From Paraburkholderia flava (GTDB lineage: Bacteria; Pseudomonadota; Gammaproteobacteria; Burkholderiales; Burkholderiaceae): a stretch of 64,000 nucleotides of DNA. Position 1 is the first letter of the stretch; every line of letters starts with the position of its first letter. The translations under genes and the position numbers were made by a program. The notes under the pieces were generated by a model that saw nothing but the letters and a program-made list of their open reading frames with translations, was not told the origin of the DNA and did no database searches. This document shows, in pieces, positions 37,662 through 47,040 of this stretch. The DNA is taken from contig NZ_SMRO01000003.1 of assembly GCF_004359985.1 (NCBI RefSeq), positions 416,205 through 480,204 of the forward strand. The letters are read 5' to 3'.

Positions 37662-39059
37662 TCAGTGCTGTACGTGCGCGAGCTTCGAATGACGTCGCGA
37701 GTAGCCGAAATAAATCACCATGCCGATCACGAGCCATACGACGAAAGCGATCCACGTGACCCGTTGCAGGTTGATCATCAGGAACAGGCACGATGCGACC
37801 GCGAGCACCGGCACGACCGGCACGCCCGGGCAGCGGAACGCACGCGGCAGATCCGGATGCGTCTTGCGCAGGATCAGTACCGCGATCGACACCATCGAAA
37901 ACGCGGCGAGCGTGCCGATGTTGATCAGCTCGGCGAGCACGTTGAGCGGCACCAGCGCACCGATCAGGCCAAAGAAAATCCCGACGAGCCACGTCGTGAA
38001 GAACGGCGTCGCGAAACGCGGATGCACGCGCGACAGCGCGGCGGGCAGCAGCCCGTCACGCGACATCGCGAAGATCACGCGCGTCTGGCCGTACGCCATC
38101 ACGAGAATCACGGTGAGCATGCCGAGCACGGCGCCGAGATCGATGAAGCCAGCGACCCACGGTTGCCCCGCCACTTGCAACGCGTAAGACACCGGGTGCG
38201 AGATGTTCGCGAACTGCGCATACGGGACGATGCCGGTGACGACTGCCGCGACCGCGACGTACAGCACCGCGCACACGCCGAGCGAAGCGATGATGCCGAC
38301 CGGCAGATCGCGTTTCGGGTTCTTCACTTCCTCGGCGGCGGACGACACCGCATCGAAACCGATGAACGCGAAGAACATCACCGCCGCCGCGCCGAACACG
38401 CCGTTCCAGCCGTTCGGCATGAACGGATGCCAGTTCGCCGGCGCGACGTGGAACACGCCGACCGCGATCACGAGCAGCACGACCACGACCTTGATCGCGA
38501 CCATCAGGTTGTTCACGCGGGTCGATTCGCGCACGCCGACCGACAGCAGCGCGGTGATCGCCATCATCACGAGGAAGGCGGGCAGGTTGAACAGCGTATG
38601 GATGCCGGGCACCGCGCCGGGCGCGGCCGTCAGCGCGTCCGGCAGCGAGACGCCGAAGCCATGCAGCAGCGACTGCAGATAACCCGACCAGCCGACCGAC
38701 ACCGCTGAGGTTGCGAGCCCGTACTCAAGCATCAGATCCCAGCCGATGATCCACGCGGCCAGCTCACCGAGCGTCGCATACGAATACGTGTAGATCGAGC
38801 CGGCGACGGGAATCGTCGAAGCGAATTCCGCGTACGCGAGCGCCGCGAAGCCGCATGCGACAGCCGCAATCAGGAACGACAGCATCAGCGCCGGCCCGGC
38901 CTGCACGGCGCCCGTGCCGGTCAGCACGAAGATGCCGGTGCCGATGATCGCGCCGACGCCGAGGAAAGTCAGATCGAGTGCGCCGAGCGCTTTCTTGAGC
39001 CCGGCGCTCTGGGCGCCGGCGAGCATCTGCTCGACGTTCTTCTTGCGGAAGAGGGACAT
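37662..39059 (-). CDS. APC family amino acid permease (YfnA/CAT-like)
   Basis: 465 residues from ATG 39059 (MSLFRKKNVEQML). Twelve TM segments; the TM1 signature GVGAIIGTGIFVLTG binds the substrate backbone and FFAFIGFDAVSSAAEEVKNPKRDLP is the consensus of the CAT subgroup (TC 2.A.3.3). It imports amino acids, typically cationic or branched-chain, with protons. Two in-frame codons upstream are less likely starts. Monocistronic with a strong terminator. Confidence 0.9.
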   Translation of the reverse strand: MSLFRKKNVEQMLAGAQSAGLKKALGALDLTFLGVGAIIGTGIFVLTGTGAVQAGPALMLSFLIAAVACGFAALAYAEFASTIPVAGSIYTYSYATLGELAAWIIGWDLMLEYGLATSAVSVGWSGYLQSLLHGFGVSLPDALTAAPGAVPGIHTLFNLPAFLVMMAITALLSVGVRESTRVNNLMVAIKVVVVLLVIAVGVFHVAPANWHPFMPNGWNGVFGAAAVMFFAFIGFDAVSSAAEEVKNPKRDLPVGIIASLGVCAVLYVAVAAVVTGIVPYAQFANISHPVSYALQVAGQPWVAGFIDLGAVLGMLTVILVMAYGQTRVIFAMSRDGLLPAALSRVHPRFATPFFTTWLVGIFFGLIGALVPLNVLAELINIGTLAAFSMVSIAVLILRKTHPDLPRAFRCPGVPVVPVLAVASCLFLMINLQRVTWIAFVVWLVIGMVIYFGYSRRHSKLAHVQH

Positions 39060-39192
39060 GGAGGGGTCTCCTGAAAGCACGCGCATGGGCGGGCCGTATG
39101 GCGGAAAACCCTCGATTCTAGCGGATGTGGGGTAGGGCTCCGAGCGGAGCGCACAGGGTATGCGGCGTGGGTGAGCGGTGCGGGGCGGCGTA

Positions 39193-39849
39193 TCAGGCCG
39201 CCATCACCGGATTCAGATCGACGAGCCGGTTGCTCATCACGTAGAACGTCAGTTCCGCGTTGTTGTTGAGCCGCATCTTTTCGAGCAGCCGCGTGCGGTA
39301 CACGCTGACCGTCTTCACCGACAGCGACAACGCGTTCGCGATGTCCGTCAGACGTTGACCGGATGCAAGCATGCACAGCGTTTGATATTCGCGGTCGGAG
39401 AGTTTTTCGTGCGGCAGCTGTTCGCCGTCGAACGACACGTAGTCGGCGAGCGCTTCGGCCATCTCCGGGCTCACGTACTTGCGGCCCGCGGCGACCTGCT
39501 GGATTGCGCCGATCAGCTGCGCGGCGTCGATCGTCTTCGACAGATAGCCGGCCGCGCCGGCCTTCAGCGCGCGGACCGCGTACTGATCCTCGCGATACAT
39601 CGAGAACATCAGCACAGGCACGCGGGGCGCCTTGCGCTTCACGCGCTTGAGCACTTCGACGCCGTTCATGTCCGGCAGCGAGATGTCGAGCAGGATCACG
39701 TCGTAGACCTGCTTCGCGGCAAGCGCGAGCGCTTCGGCGCCGGTCTGCGCCTCGACGACCTCGCATGCGACACCGCGATCGATCAGCAGATGGCTGACGC
39801 CCTGGCGGACGACCGCGTGATCGTCGATGAGCAGGATACGCAGGCTCAT
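39193..39849 (-). CDS. NarL/FixJ-family response regulator
   Basis: 218 residues from ATG 39849. Receiver with IDDH acidic pocket, phospho-acceptor Asp in VILLDISLPDMNG (about 55), Thr/Ser of FSMYRED and Lys in YLSKTID. A C-terminal LuxR-type HTH (LSDREYQTLCMLASGQRLTDIANALSLSVKTVSVYRTRLLEKM) completes it. Its ATG overlaps the kinase stop by 4 nt, marking a cognate pair. Targets unknown. Confidence 0.92.
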   Translation of the reverse strand: MSLRILLIDDHAVVRQGVSHLLIDRGVACEVVEAQTGAEALALAAKQVYDVILLDISLPDMNGVEVLKRVKRKAPRVPVLMFSMYREDQYAVRALKAGAAGYLSKTIDAAQLIGAIQQVAAGRKYVSPEMAEALADYVSFDGEQLPHEKLSDREYQTLCMLASGQRLTDIANALSLSVKTVSVYRTRLLEKMRLNNNAELTFYVMSNRLVDLNPVMAA

Positions 39850-40691
39850 GAGCGGCCGCCTGTTCGTGCGTTCACACCGGTGCCGGTGCGGTAGGTGACG
39901 GGCTGCGGTGCATCGGCGAGCAGTTGGTCCCATGCGAAGCGTGCGCGGACCGTGGTGCCTGACGTCTTGACGTCGTCTTCGTGTGCGGTCGCGAGATTCG
40001 TGACCCGCAGCGTGCCGTCGAATGCTTCGCAGCGCGAGCGCATGCCGGCCACGCCATAGTGACCCTGCGCTTCGCTGCGGCGACGGCGCGAGCCGCGCGC
40101 GATACCGATGCCGTCGTCGGCGATGGTGAGCGTCAGGTGGCGACGGCTCGTCGCGATGCGTACGTCTGCGCACGATGCGCGCGCGTGACGGGCAGTGTTG
40201 GTTAGCGCTTCCTGCGCGACGCGGAAGATCGCGAGCGTGCCGTCGGCGGACAGACGTGTGAGGCGGACGTCGGCCGCGCAGACGAAGCTCGTGCGCAGGC
40301 GGGTGCGGGCGGCGAAGTCGTCGGTCCATTGCGCGAGCGCGGCGACGATGCCGGCTTCGAGAGACGGTGCGTGCCGTTCCGTGACGGCGTCGCGAGCGGC
40401 TGCACACGCGGCGTCGAGCGAACGGTTCGCGACGGCCAGTGCGGCCTTGCATTGGGGCGGAGCGTCGGCGGGCAGCCAGGTATCGATACCGGCGAGCGCG
40501 AAGCGAGCGGCGGTCAGTTCGGCACCGACGCTGTCGTGCAGCTCGCGGGCAAGCTGGCGACGCGCGGTTTCATGTGCGGCGGCGAGTTCGGCGGCGAGCG
40601 CACGGACGCGCTCGCGCAGTCTCGCGATCTCGGAATCGCCGGCAGAAATCGGGTTGCCCATGGCGATCGGCACGACCATCGACGTGTCCAT
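39846..40691 (-). CDS. Cytosolic NarX/DegS-type sensor histidine kinase
   Basis: 281 residues. A coiled-coil start (SEIARLRERVRALAAELAAAHETARRQ) leads into a HisKA_3 H-box, ARELHDSVGAELTAARFAL (His about 53), and a HATPase_c domain (VAQEALTNTARHA, IADDGIGIARG, HYGVAGMRSRCEAFDG). There is no membrane segment or recognisable sensor domain, so input must come through the coiled coil or a partner. A good Shine-Dalgarno (GAGGGAGAG) precedes ATG 40691. The C-terminal 40 residues are non-conserved. Confidence 0.88.
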   Translation of the reverse strand: MDTSMVVPIAMGNPISAGDSEIARLRERVRALAAELAAAHETARRQLARELHDSVGAELTAARFALAGIDTWLPADAPPQCKAALAVANRSLDAACAAARDAVTERHAPSLEAGIVAALAQWTDDFAARTRLRTSFVCAADVRLTRLSADGTLAIFRVAQEALTNTARHARASCADVRIATSRRHLTLTIADDGIGIARGSRRRRSEAQGHYGVAGMRSRCEAFDGTLRVTNLATAHEDDVKTSGTTVRARFAWDQLLADAPQPVTYRTGTGVNARTGGRS

Positions 40692-40866
40692 CTCTCTCCC
40701 TCGTCAGGAAGCGGATTGGGTGACGAACTGCGTGCGCGTCGATCGCGCGAGGACAAAACAACGCATGCGAACCTCGAGCCTCCAGATGCATCCACGGCGG
40801 CACTGCCGCGCCGGATAATCACTACGTTTCAGCGTAACGAATTTTACATTCGGTAACAAATCGGAT

Positions 40867-40886
40867 CTAACCCTGGTGAGGGTTAG
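40867..40886. promoter_or_regulatory. Dyad CTAACCCT-GGTG-AGGGTTAG, possible operator
   Basis: A perfect 8-bp inverted repeat with a 4-nt spacer, 176 nt upstream of the kinase ATG, with a half-site copy about 70 nt further away. Placement suggests a regulator site; without a T-run it is not a terminator. Confidence 0.35.
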
Positions 40887-41094
40887 AGCGACTGTTCACT
40901 GCGCCGCGATGATATCTTAAATAAAACAAAAATGTAGATACACCAAGGGTTAGCGAGGAATTTTAAAGTTCTTTCAGATGGCTGTCACAGACCGGTGCGT
41001 CAGAAAAACGCTGACGGCAAAGGTTAAATTGTGGACGTCGAATTGTAACGTCGACGGTGCGAGGCCGGACCGGCTCGCGGCATGGCGACGCGCC

Positions 41095-41124
41095 AATAAA
41101 AAACCGGAGCACGAGGCTCCGGTT
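41095..41124 (-). terminator. Terminator of fpr
   Basis: A perfect 9-bp stem (41102-41110 with 41116-41124), followed on the minus strand by a U-rich tract, 31 nt after the fpr stop. Confidence 0.9.
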
Positions 41125-41155
41125 CGGGTACTGCGCAGGCCGCTGCGAGTGTCGC

Positions 41156-41926
41156 TCAGCCGACGAATGCTTTCTCGACGACGTAGTGGCCCGGCTCGTT
41201 GTTGCTGCCTTCCTTGAAGCCGAGGCTGTCGAGCAGTTCGCGCGTGTCGCGCAGCATGTGCGGGCTGCCGCAGAGCATCACGCGATCGTTCTCGATCGAG
41301 AACGGCGGCACCTGCAGATCTTCGAACAGCTTTTGCGTATCGATCAGCTCGGTGATCCGGCCGCGATTCTGGAAGGTTTCGCGCGTGACCGTGGGGTAAT
41401 ACACGAGCTTCTCGCGGACCGCTTCGCCGAGGTACTCGTGGTTATGCAGGTCTTCGGTGATGTATTCCTTGTACGCGAGCTCGTCGACGAAGCGGCACGT
41501 GTGCGTGAGCACCACCTTGTCGTAGCGGTCGTACACCTCGGGATCCTTGATGATCGACATGAACGGCGCGAGGCCCGTGCCAGTCGACAGCAGCCACAGC
41601 GTTTTGCCGGGCAGCAGGTTGTCGGCCATCAGCGTGCCCACCGGCTTCTTGCCGATCAGCACCTGGTCGCCGACCTTCAGATGCTGAAGGCGCGACGTGA
41701 GCGGGCCGTCCTGCACCTTGATGCTCAGGAACTCGAGGTGTTCCTCGTAGTTCGCGCTGGCCATGCTGTATGCGCGGATCAGCGGCTTGCCTTCCACTTC
41801 CAGCCCGACCATCGTGAACTGGCCGTTTTCGAAGCGCAGGCTCGGATCGCGCGTGCAGGTGAAGCTGAAAAGCGTGTCCGTCCAGTGATGGACGCTCAGA
41901 ACGGTTTGTTGAGTCAGGTTGCTCAT
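41156..41926 (-). CDS. fpr: Ferredoxin--NADP reductase
   Basis: 256 residues from ATG 41926. FAD-binding beta-barrel with RAYSMAS (FAD phosphate/isoalloxazine contact) and GPLTSRLQ, and an NADP domain with LLSTGTGLAPFMSII and CGSPHM. The ending VEKAFVG matches subclass I bacterial Fpr, whose terminal residues stack on FAD. It supplies or drains reducing power between NADPH and ferredoxin/flavodoxin and is often oxidative-stress inducible. The upstream in-frame start at 41992 is not family-like. Confidence 0.94.
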   Translation of the reverse strand: MSNLTQQTVLSVHHWTDTLFSFTCTRDPSLRFENGQFTMVGLEVEGKPLIRAYSMASANYEEHLEFLSIKVQDGPLTSRLQHLKVGDQVLIGKKPVGTLMADNLLPGKTLWLLSTGTGLAPFMSIIKDPEVYDRYDKVVLTHTCRFVDELAYKEYITEDLHNHEYLGEAVREKLVYYPTVTRETFQNRGRITELIDTQKLFEDLQVPPFSIENDRVMLCGSPHMLRDTRELLDSLGFKEGSNNEPGHYVVEKAFVG

Positions 41927-42318
41927 GGCGCTTGATGGATGCGAAAAAGAAGGCGGCCGTCGGTTCCGGCCTGACAGCGATATGGCGCACACCGATGGGA
42001 ACGATGCGCAATCCGCTATTCTACCGCGCCCGACGTTCGTTGCCTGTCAGCTGCTAGCAGCCTGTGGGTTCCGGTGCGGGCGCAGGCTGGCTGCGTCTGG
42101 CTGCCGTCCGCCGCGCTGCGCACATGATGTGCGCGCCAGCTGGGCCTCGTGCAATCGGCCTGCAGGATGCCGGATGGACATCAACGGGCTTTGCCGGGAC
42201 GGCAAAACAGCCCTGCGATGATACCGAAACCGGTCGTGCGACGCAGCATTGACCCTGCTGACGGAGCGGTAAAGGCTTGAATCGCTTGGAGAAAAGCGCG
42301 CTATAACAGACGCGGCGG
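41927..42318. other. Intergenic region between fpr and the LysE-type exporter (392 bp)
   Basis: I see no gene, repeat or terminator that I can support. It must contain the fpr promoter (minus strand). Confidence 0.5.
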
Positions 42319-42963
42319 CTAGCGTTCGGCGGCGAGCTTCGCACCCAGGCCGACGAGCACCGCGCCGCAGACACCGTCGATCGGCCGACGCAGCCGGCGA
42401 TAGCCGCGCTGCGTGCGCTCGGTCGCGAACATCAGCGCGACGCCGCCGTACCAGCCCGCCGACATCGTGCCGATCATCGCCAGCACGACGCCGTAGAACC
42501 ACAGCGGCGGATTCGTGGGGAACATCGTCGCGAACACGCTGGTCCAGAACGCGCACGATTTCGGATTCGTGAGGCACGTGAGCAGACCCGAGCGCCATGC
42601 GCGGAAATACGCGCCGGGCGTTGCATCGGGCGGTGGCGCGTCGACGACCGGCACCGCCTCGCCGCGCCGCGTGCTCGCGCGCAGCAGCTTGATGCCGAAG
42701 TAGATCAGATAGAGCGCGCCCGCGATGCGGATGCCGTTGTACAGCCAGTCGATCTTCTGCAGTACCGCAGCGAGTCCGAGCATCGCAAGCGACGCCCAGA
42801 TCGTCGACGCGGTGCCGACGCCGAGCGCGGATGCGGTGCCGAGGCCGCGACGTCCGGCGAGCGACAGCTGGGTGATCATGAAAAAGTTGGGACCGGGGCT
42901 GATCGCGGCGACGAGGTAGACGACGGCGATCTGCAGCAGGATCGGAAGATAGGGATGGTGCAT
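42319..42963 (-). CDS. LysE/RhtB family amino acid exporter
   Basis: 214 residues with six hydrophobic segments. The N-terminal signature VAAISPGPNFFMITQLSLAGRRGLGTASALGVG is diagnostic for LysE/RhtB. NPKSCAFWTSVFATMF in the second half is also typical. It exports amino acids or derivatives such as homoserine or threonine; the substrate is unknown. No regulator adjoins it. Confidence 0.88.
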   Translation of the reverse strand: MHHPYLPILLQIAVVYLVAAISPGPNFFMITQLSLAGRRGLGTASALGVGTASTIWASLAMLGLAAVLQKIDWLYNGIRIAGALYLIYFGIKLLRASTRRGEAVPVVDAPPPDATPGAYFRAWRSGLLTCLTNPKSCAFWTSVFATMFPTNPPLWFYGVVLAMIGTMSAGWYGGVALMFATERTQRGYRRLRRPIDGVCGAVLVGLGAKLAAER

Positions 42964-43180
42964 GGCGGTTCGCGGTGCGTTGAAGCGCGGCGGGTCGTAA
43001 GCGGCGGAATCGCGATCTTACTCGCGCGTGGCGTGGACGTCATGCATGGCTGCATTTGCCGATCGCGTGATGTCAGGGGCACCGGGCACACACGTGCTCT
43101 GCTCAACCCAACGCGGCAAATCAAAGAGCCATGCGCCTGGGCGATACGTCTCGGCGTCCGCCGTTGCGCAACGAAGCCAG

Positions 43181-44137
43181 CTACCCCGCTGCCACCGTCT
43201 TGCGCCCCCGTTGCTTCAACACCCGCGCCTGCAACACGATCACGACCAGCAGGAAAACCCCGCGTATCACCGACTGCCAGTACGCCGACAGACTCACGAA
43301 CCCCAGCCCGTTCTCGAAGTTCAGCAGGTTGAACACGAGCCCGAGCAACAGCACACCCGCGATCGTCATCGCGATGGACCCTTCGCCGCCGGTGAGCAGC
43401 GTACCGCCAAGCACCACCGCCGAAATCGCGAACAGCTCCCAGCCGACGCCTTCGTTCGGCTGTCCCGCGCCGAACTGCGCGGCGAGAATCACGCCGGCGA
43501 GTCCTGCGAGCAACCCGCTGACCGCGTAAGCAACCACCAGCGTGCGGTCCACGTTCAGGCCCATCAATCGCGCGGCTTCCTCGCTGCCGCCGATCGCGAG
43601 CGAATGCCGTCCGAAGCGCGTGCTGCGCAGCGCGAGCCAGCCGAGCACGGCAGCGGCGAGCGCGACGAGTCCGGGGATCGGCAGGCCGAACAGATCGCCC
43701 TGACCGAAGGCGCCGAAGTTCGTATCGCTGGAGATCGACACCGCGTCGTTCTTGCCGAGCAGCAGCGCGACGCCGTGTGCGCCGAGGCTCGTCGCGAGCG
43801 TCGTGATGAACGGCAGGATTTTCAGTCGCGTGATCACGACGCCGTTCAGCACGCCGACCGCCGCGCCTGCCGCCGCGCCCGCGAGCACCGCGACCCAGCC
43901 GCCCAGCGGGCTCGCCAGCGCGGCGACGACGCTCGACAGCGCCGCGACCGTGCCGACCGACAGATCGATGCCGCCGGTGATGATCACGAACGCCATGCCG
44001 ATCGAGATCAGCGCGAACATCGAGTTGTAGCGCCAGAAAGACGTGATGTTGTACGCCGACGCGAAGTGGTCGTAACGCACGACGCCGAGCAGCACGAGGG
44101 CTGCAAGCGCGATCAGGATGGGCAGGTTCTTTTTCAT
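43181..44137 (-). CDS. yjfF: Sugar ABC transporter permease (YjfF-like)
   Basis: 318 residues from ATG 44137 (MKKNLPILIALAALV). BPD_transp_2 permease with eight to ten TM segments; SIGMAFVIITGGIDLSVGTVAALSSV and LGGTLLTGGEGS are the class signatures. Fourth and last gene of the importer. Paired with a second permease, as in the E. coli YtfQ-YtfR-YtfT-YjfF galactofuranose system; the name rests on that gene order and the YtfQ resemblance of the binding protein. 34 nt downstream of the first permease. Confidence 0.85.
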   Translation of the reverse strand: MKKNLPILIALAALVLLGVVRYDHFASAYNITSFWRYNSMFALISIGMAFVIITGGIDLSVGTVAALSSVVAALASPLGGWVAVLAGAAAGAAVGVLNGVVITRLKILPFITTLATSLGAHGVALLLGKNDAVSISSDTNFGAFGQGDLFGLPIPGLVALAAAVLGWLALRSTRFGRHSLAIGGSEEAARLMGLNVDRTLVVAYAVSGLLAGLAGVILAAQFGAGQPNEGVGWELFAISAVVLGGTLLTGGEGSIAMTIAGVLLLGLVFNLLNFENGLGFVSLSAYWQSVIRGVFLLVVIVLQARVLKQRGRKTVAAG

Positions 44138-44171
44138 CGGACGAGGTTCCGGAGCATCGAGGAGCGCCGCA

Positions 44172-45188
44172 TCAGCGCGCGCGCCGTTGCACGTAGACGG
44201 CCGCGATAATGATCGCCGCCTTGACGACCAGCGCCGCCGCATCGGGGATGCCGTGCGCGAGCAGCGTGTAGCGCAGCAACTGGATGATCAGCGCGCCGAT
44301 CAGCGTGCCGCCGATATACGCCTTGCCGCCCGTCAGCGCTGTGCCGCCGACGGCCACCGCAGCGATCGCGTCGAGTTCGATACCGAGCCCGACGACGTTC
44401 GCATCGGACGACGAATTCACCGAGATCGAGATCAGTCCCGCGAGACCCGACAGCGCTGCGCAGATCGTGTACGCGATCAGCTTCGTGCGCGCGGTCGGAA
44501 TGCCGCACAGGTACGCGGCTTTCTCGTTGCCGCCGGTGACGAGCAGGTACTGGCCGAACAGCGTCTTGCGCACGATCCACGCGAACAGCGCGACGAGCGC
44601 GAACATCAGCAGCACCTGGAACGGTATGCCGGCGACCTTGCCGAGCGCGATCCACTGGAAGGCGGGATTGTTGAACGCCTGCAGGCTGCCGTCGGTGACG
44701 ACCTGCGCGATGCCGCGTCCGGCGATGAACAGCACCAGCGTCGCGACGATCGGCTGCACGGCGAGCCGCGTGACGAGCAGTCCGTTGAACACGCCGCACA
44801 GCGCAGCGGCGAGCACCGGCAGCACGAACGCGAGCGCGATGCCGAGCGCGCCGTCGACATGCATGAAGAGCATCGGCGCAAGCGCGCCGGCAATCGCCAT
44901 CGATGCGCCTACCGACAGATCGATGCCGCCCGTCGCGACCACCAGCGTCATACCGATGCCGACGATCACGATCGTGACCACCTGCGTCAGGTTCACGTTG
45001 AAGGTCTGCAGCGACCAGAAGTGCTGCGTGAACAGCAGATTGAACACGAGCATCGCGAGCAGCACGACGATCTCGCGCTGGATCGCGACACGCCGACGCT
45101 TTTTCACCGTCGTCGCCGGTGCGGGCGCGGGCGCGGGCGCGGCGGTGGTCAACGGCGCGGCTTCATTGCGCAACGAATCATGAGCCAT
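44172..45188 (-). CDS. ytfT: Sugar ABC transporter permease (YtfT-like)
   Basis: 338 residues from ATG 45188, which lies 11 nt inside the ATPase gene's end. A 30-residue Ala/Pro-rich cytoplasmic N-terminus precedes BPD_transp_2 TM segments with GIGMTLVVATGGIDLSVGAS and AVGGTALTGGKAYIGGT. It forms a heterodimeric channel with the following permease. Confidence 0.86.
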   Translation of the reverse strand: MAHDSLRNEAAPLTTAAPAPAPAPATTVKKRRRVAIQREIVVLLAMLVFNLLFTQHFWSLQTFNVNLTQVVTIVIVGIGMTLVVATGGIDLSVGASMAIAGALAPMLFMHVDGALGIALAFVLPVLAAALCGVFNGLLVTRLAVQPIVATLVLFIAGRGIAQVVTDGSLQAFNNPAFQWIALGKVAGIPFQVLLMFALVALFAWIVRKTLFGQYLLVTGGNEKAAYLCGIPTARTKLIAYTICAALSGLAGLISISVNSSSDANVVGLGIELDAIAAVAVGGTALTGGKAYIGGTLIGALIIQLLRYTLLAHGIPDAAALVVKAAIIIAAVYVQRRAR

Positions 45189-46815
45189 GCCGGTTGCCCT
45201 CCTTCTGTGCGACCTGCGCCGTCGTGTCGACGGCGACCGCTGCTTCCGCGAGCGCCGAGTGGCCGTCGCTGCCCCACGCGATCGCATCCATGATCGCGGT
45301 TTCGCTCATTGCCGCGCCGTCGAGTTGCGCGACCGTGCGGCCGTCGCGGATCACGACCGCGCGATCGGCTACCGCAGTCAGCTCTTCGAGTTCCGATGCC
45401 GATAGCAGCACCGCGAGTCCTGCGTCGCGCAGTTCGCGCACGATCTTCGCGACGTCGGCTTTCGCGCCGACGTCGATGCCGCGTGTCGGTTCGTCGAGCA
45501 GCAGCAGCGTCGGCTCTGCGGCGAGCCAGCGCGCGAGCAGTACCTTCTGCTGGTTGCCGCCTGAGAGTTCGCGGATCGGTTGATCGGGGCTGCGCAGTTT
45601 GATGCCGAGCGACGCGACGAAGCGCTCGACGATCGCCTGCTGCTGTTTTCTGTCGACGATGCCGTGTTGCGCGAGCGTGCGCAGACACACGAGCGTGAGG
45701 TTGTCGCGCACCGACAGCTCGGGCACGATGCCGTCGCCCTTGCGGTCTTCGGTGAGGTACGCGAGGCCGCGCGCGATCGCATCCTGCGGCGATTTCAGCG
45801 CGACCGTCTTGCCGTCGATCGACACGCTGCCGCGCTCGAGCGGATCGGCGCCGAACATCAGACGCATCGTCTCCGTGCGCCCCGAGCCGAGCAGCCCTGC
45901 GAGGCCAACGGCTTCGCCGCGATGCACGGCGAGCGACACGTCGTTGACGAGCGGTCGCGAACCGATGCCCTGCACGGCGATCGCCTGCTTGCCGCGTTGC
46001 GCGAGATGCGTGTCGCGCGCGGTGGTATCGTCGTCGACGACCGCCGCGAGCGTGCGGCCGAGCATCGTCGTGACGAGCTGACGCTTGTCCATGTCGGCCA
46101 TCGTGCTCTGAGCGACGGTCTGGCCGTCGCGCATCACCGTGACGCGATCGCACAGCGCATACAGTTCGTCGAGCCGGTGCGATACGAAGATCACTGCGCG
46201 GCCGTCGTCGCGCAGCTTGCGCACGACGGAAAACAGCAGCTCCACTTCGCGCTCATCGAGCGATGACGTCGACTCGTCCATGATGACCATCTTCGCGTCG
46301 GCCGACACGGCGCGCGCGAGCGCGACCATCTGCTGGATTGCAGTCGAATAGCTGCCTGCGGGTTTCTTTACGTCGATCTGCAAGCCGAATGATTCGAGCA
46401 GCGCGGCCGCGCGCTGCTGCACCGTGCGCCAGTCGATCAACCCGAAGCGGCGCGGCTCGCGGCCCAGAAAAATGTTTTCCGCGACGGAGCGGAACGGCAC
46501 CAGATTGATCTCCTGATAGATCGTGCTGATGCCGGCTTCGCGCGCTTCCTTCGGGGTGCGGAAATCGATCTCGCGACCCTCGAAACGCACGCTGCCGCCG
46601 GCGCGCCGGTAGGCGCCCGTCAGGATCTTGATCATCGTGGATTTGCCGGCGCCGTTCTGGCCGATCAGCGCGTGCACTTCGCCTGCGGCGACGCTGAGTT
46701 GCGCGCTGTGCAGCGCGGGGACGCCGCCGAAGCTGATCTGGATGTCCTGCATGTCCAGCAACGGCGCGGGCGCCGTGTCTCGGGACTGCGGCGTCTGACT
46801 GACGGATGCCGTCAC
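45178..46815 (-). CDS. ytfR: Sugar ABC transporter ATP-binding protein (YtfR-like)
   Basis: 545 residues from a GTG at 46815 with GGAGG at good spacing. Two fused ABC domains: the first has Walker A GQNGAGKST, a degenerate signature in SYSTAIQQMVALARAVS and Walker B VIMDEST; the second has GLLGSGRTE in place of Walker A (no Lys, usual for RbsA/MglA type), LSGGNQQKVLLARWL and LLLDEPTRGID. The C-terminus extends about 35 residues past the family core. Confidence 0.93.
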   Translation of the reverse strand: MTASVSQTPQSRDTAPAPLLDMQDIQISFGGVPALHSAQLSVAAGEVHALIGQNGAGKSTMIKILTGAYRRAGGSVRFEGREIDFRTPKEAREAGISTIYQEINLVPFRSVAENIFLGREPRRFGLIDWRTVQQRAAALLESFGLQIDVKKPAGSYSTAIQQMVALARAVSADAKMVIMDESTSSLDEREVELLFSVVRKLRDDGRAVIFVSHRLDELYALCDRVTVMRDGQTVAQSTMADMDKRQLVTTMLGRTLAAVVDDDTTARDTHLAQRGKQAIAVQGIGSRPLVNDVSLAVHRGEAVGLAGLLGSGRTETMRLMFGADPLERGSVSIDGKTVALKSPQDAIARGLAYLTEDRKGDGIVPELSVRDNLTLVCLRTLAQHGIVDRKQQQAIVERFVASLGIKLRSPDQPIRELSGGNQQKVLLARWLAAEPTLLLLDEPTRGIDVGAKADVAKIVRELRDAGLAVLLSASELEELTAVADRAVVIRDGRTVAQLDGAAMSETAIMDAIAWGSDGHSALAEAAVAVDTTAQVAQKEGNRHGS

Positions 46816-46983
46816 GAAGCCCTCCGGATGCAATCGATTCGTGCGGCCGTGCCGCTGGTTGATGTTACGCCGGGTACGCCGGACAAAGCGAAGCGGCGAC
46901 CCGCGAGACGCCGTGCGCAACGCGGGTGCGCCGCTTCGAACCTTCCCGTCAGCGGAGTTCCTGGGCTCCACTTACGCACTGCC

Positions 46984-47009
46984 CGGGCGGCGTCTTCCGG
47001 CGCCGCCCG
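46984..47009 (-). other. Stem-loop between ytfQ and ytfR
   Basis: A perfect 9-bp GC stem (46984-46992 and 47001-47009) with an 8-nt loop, just after the binding-protein stop. No U-tract follows, so it is more likely an mRNA-stabilising or partial-termination element that favours the binding protein over the downstream genes. Confidence 0.55.
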
Positions 47010-47040
47010 CCATCACTACTCTTTAACGCTCAGTGGCCGC

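Larger units (their letters stand above)
40692..41155. other. Intergenic region between the kinase gene and fpr (464 bp)
   Basis: No gene supported. An unusually A/T-rich stretch at 40820-40980 carries the dyad CTAACCCT/AGGGTTAG (40867-40886), and AGGGTTAG recurs at 40954-40961. The fpr terminator lies at 41095-41124. The region presumably holds the promoter of the two-component pair. Confidence 0.55.
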
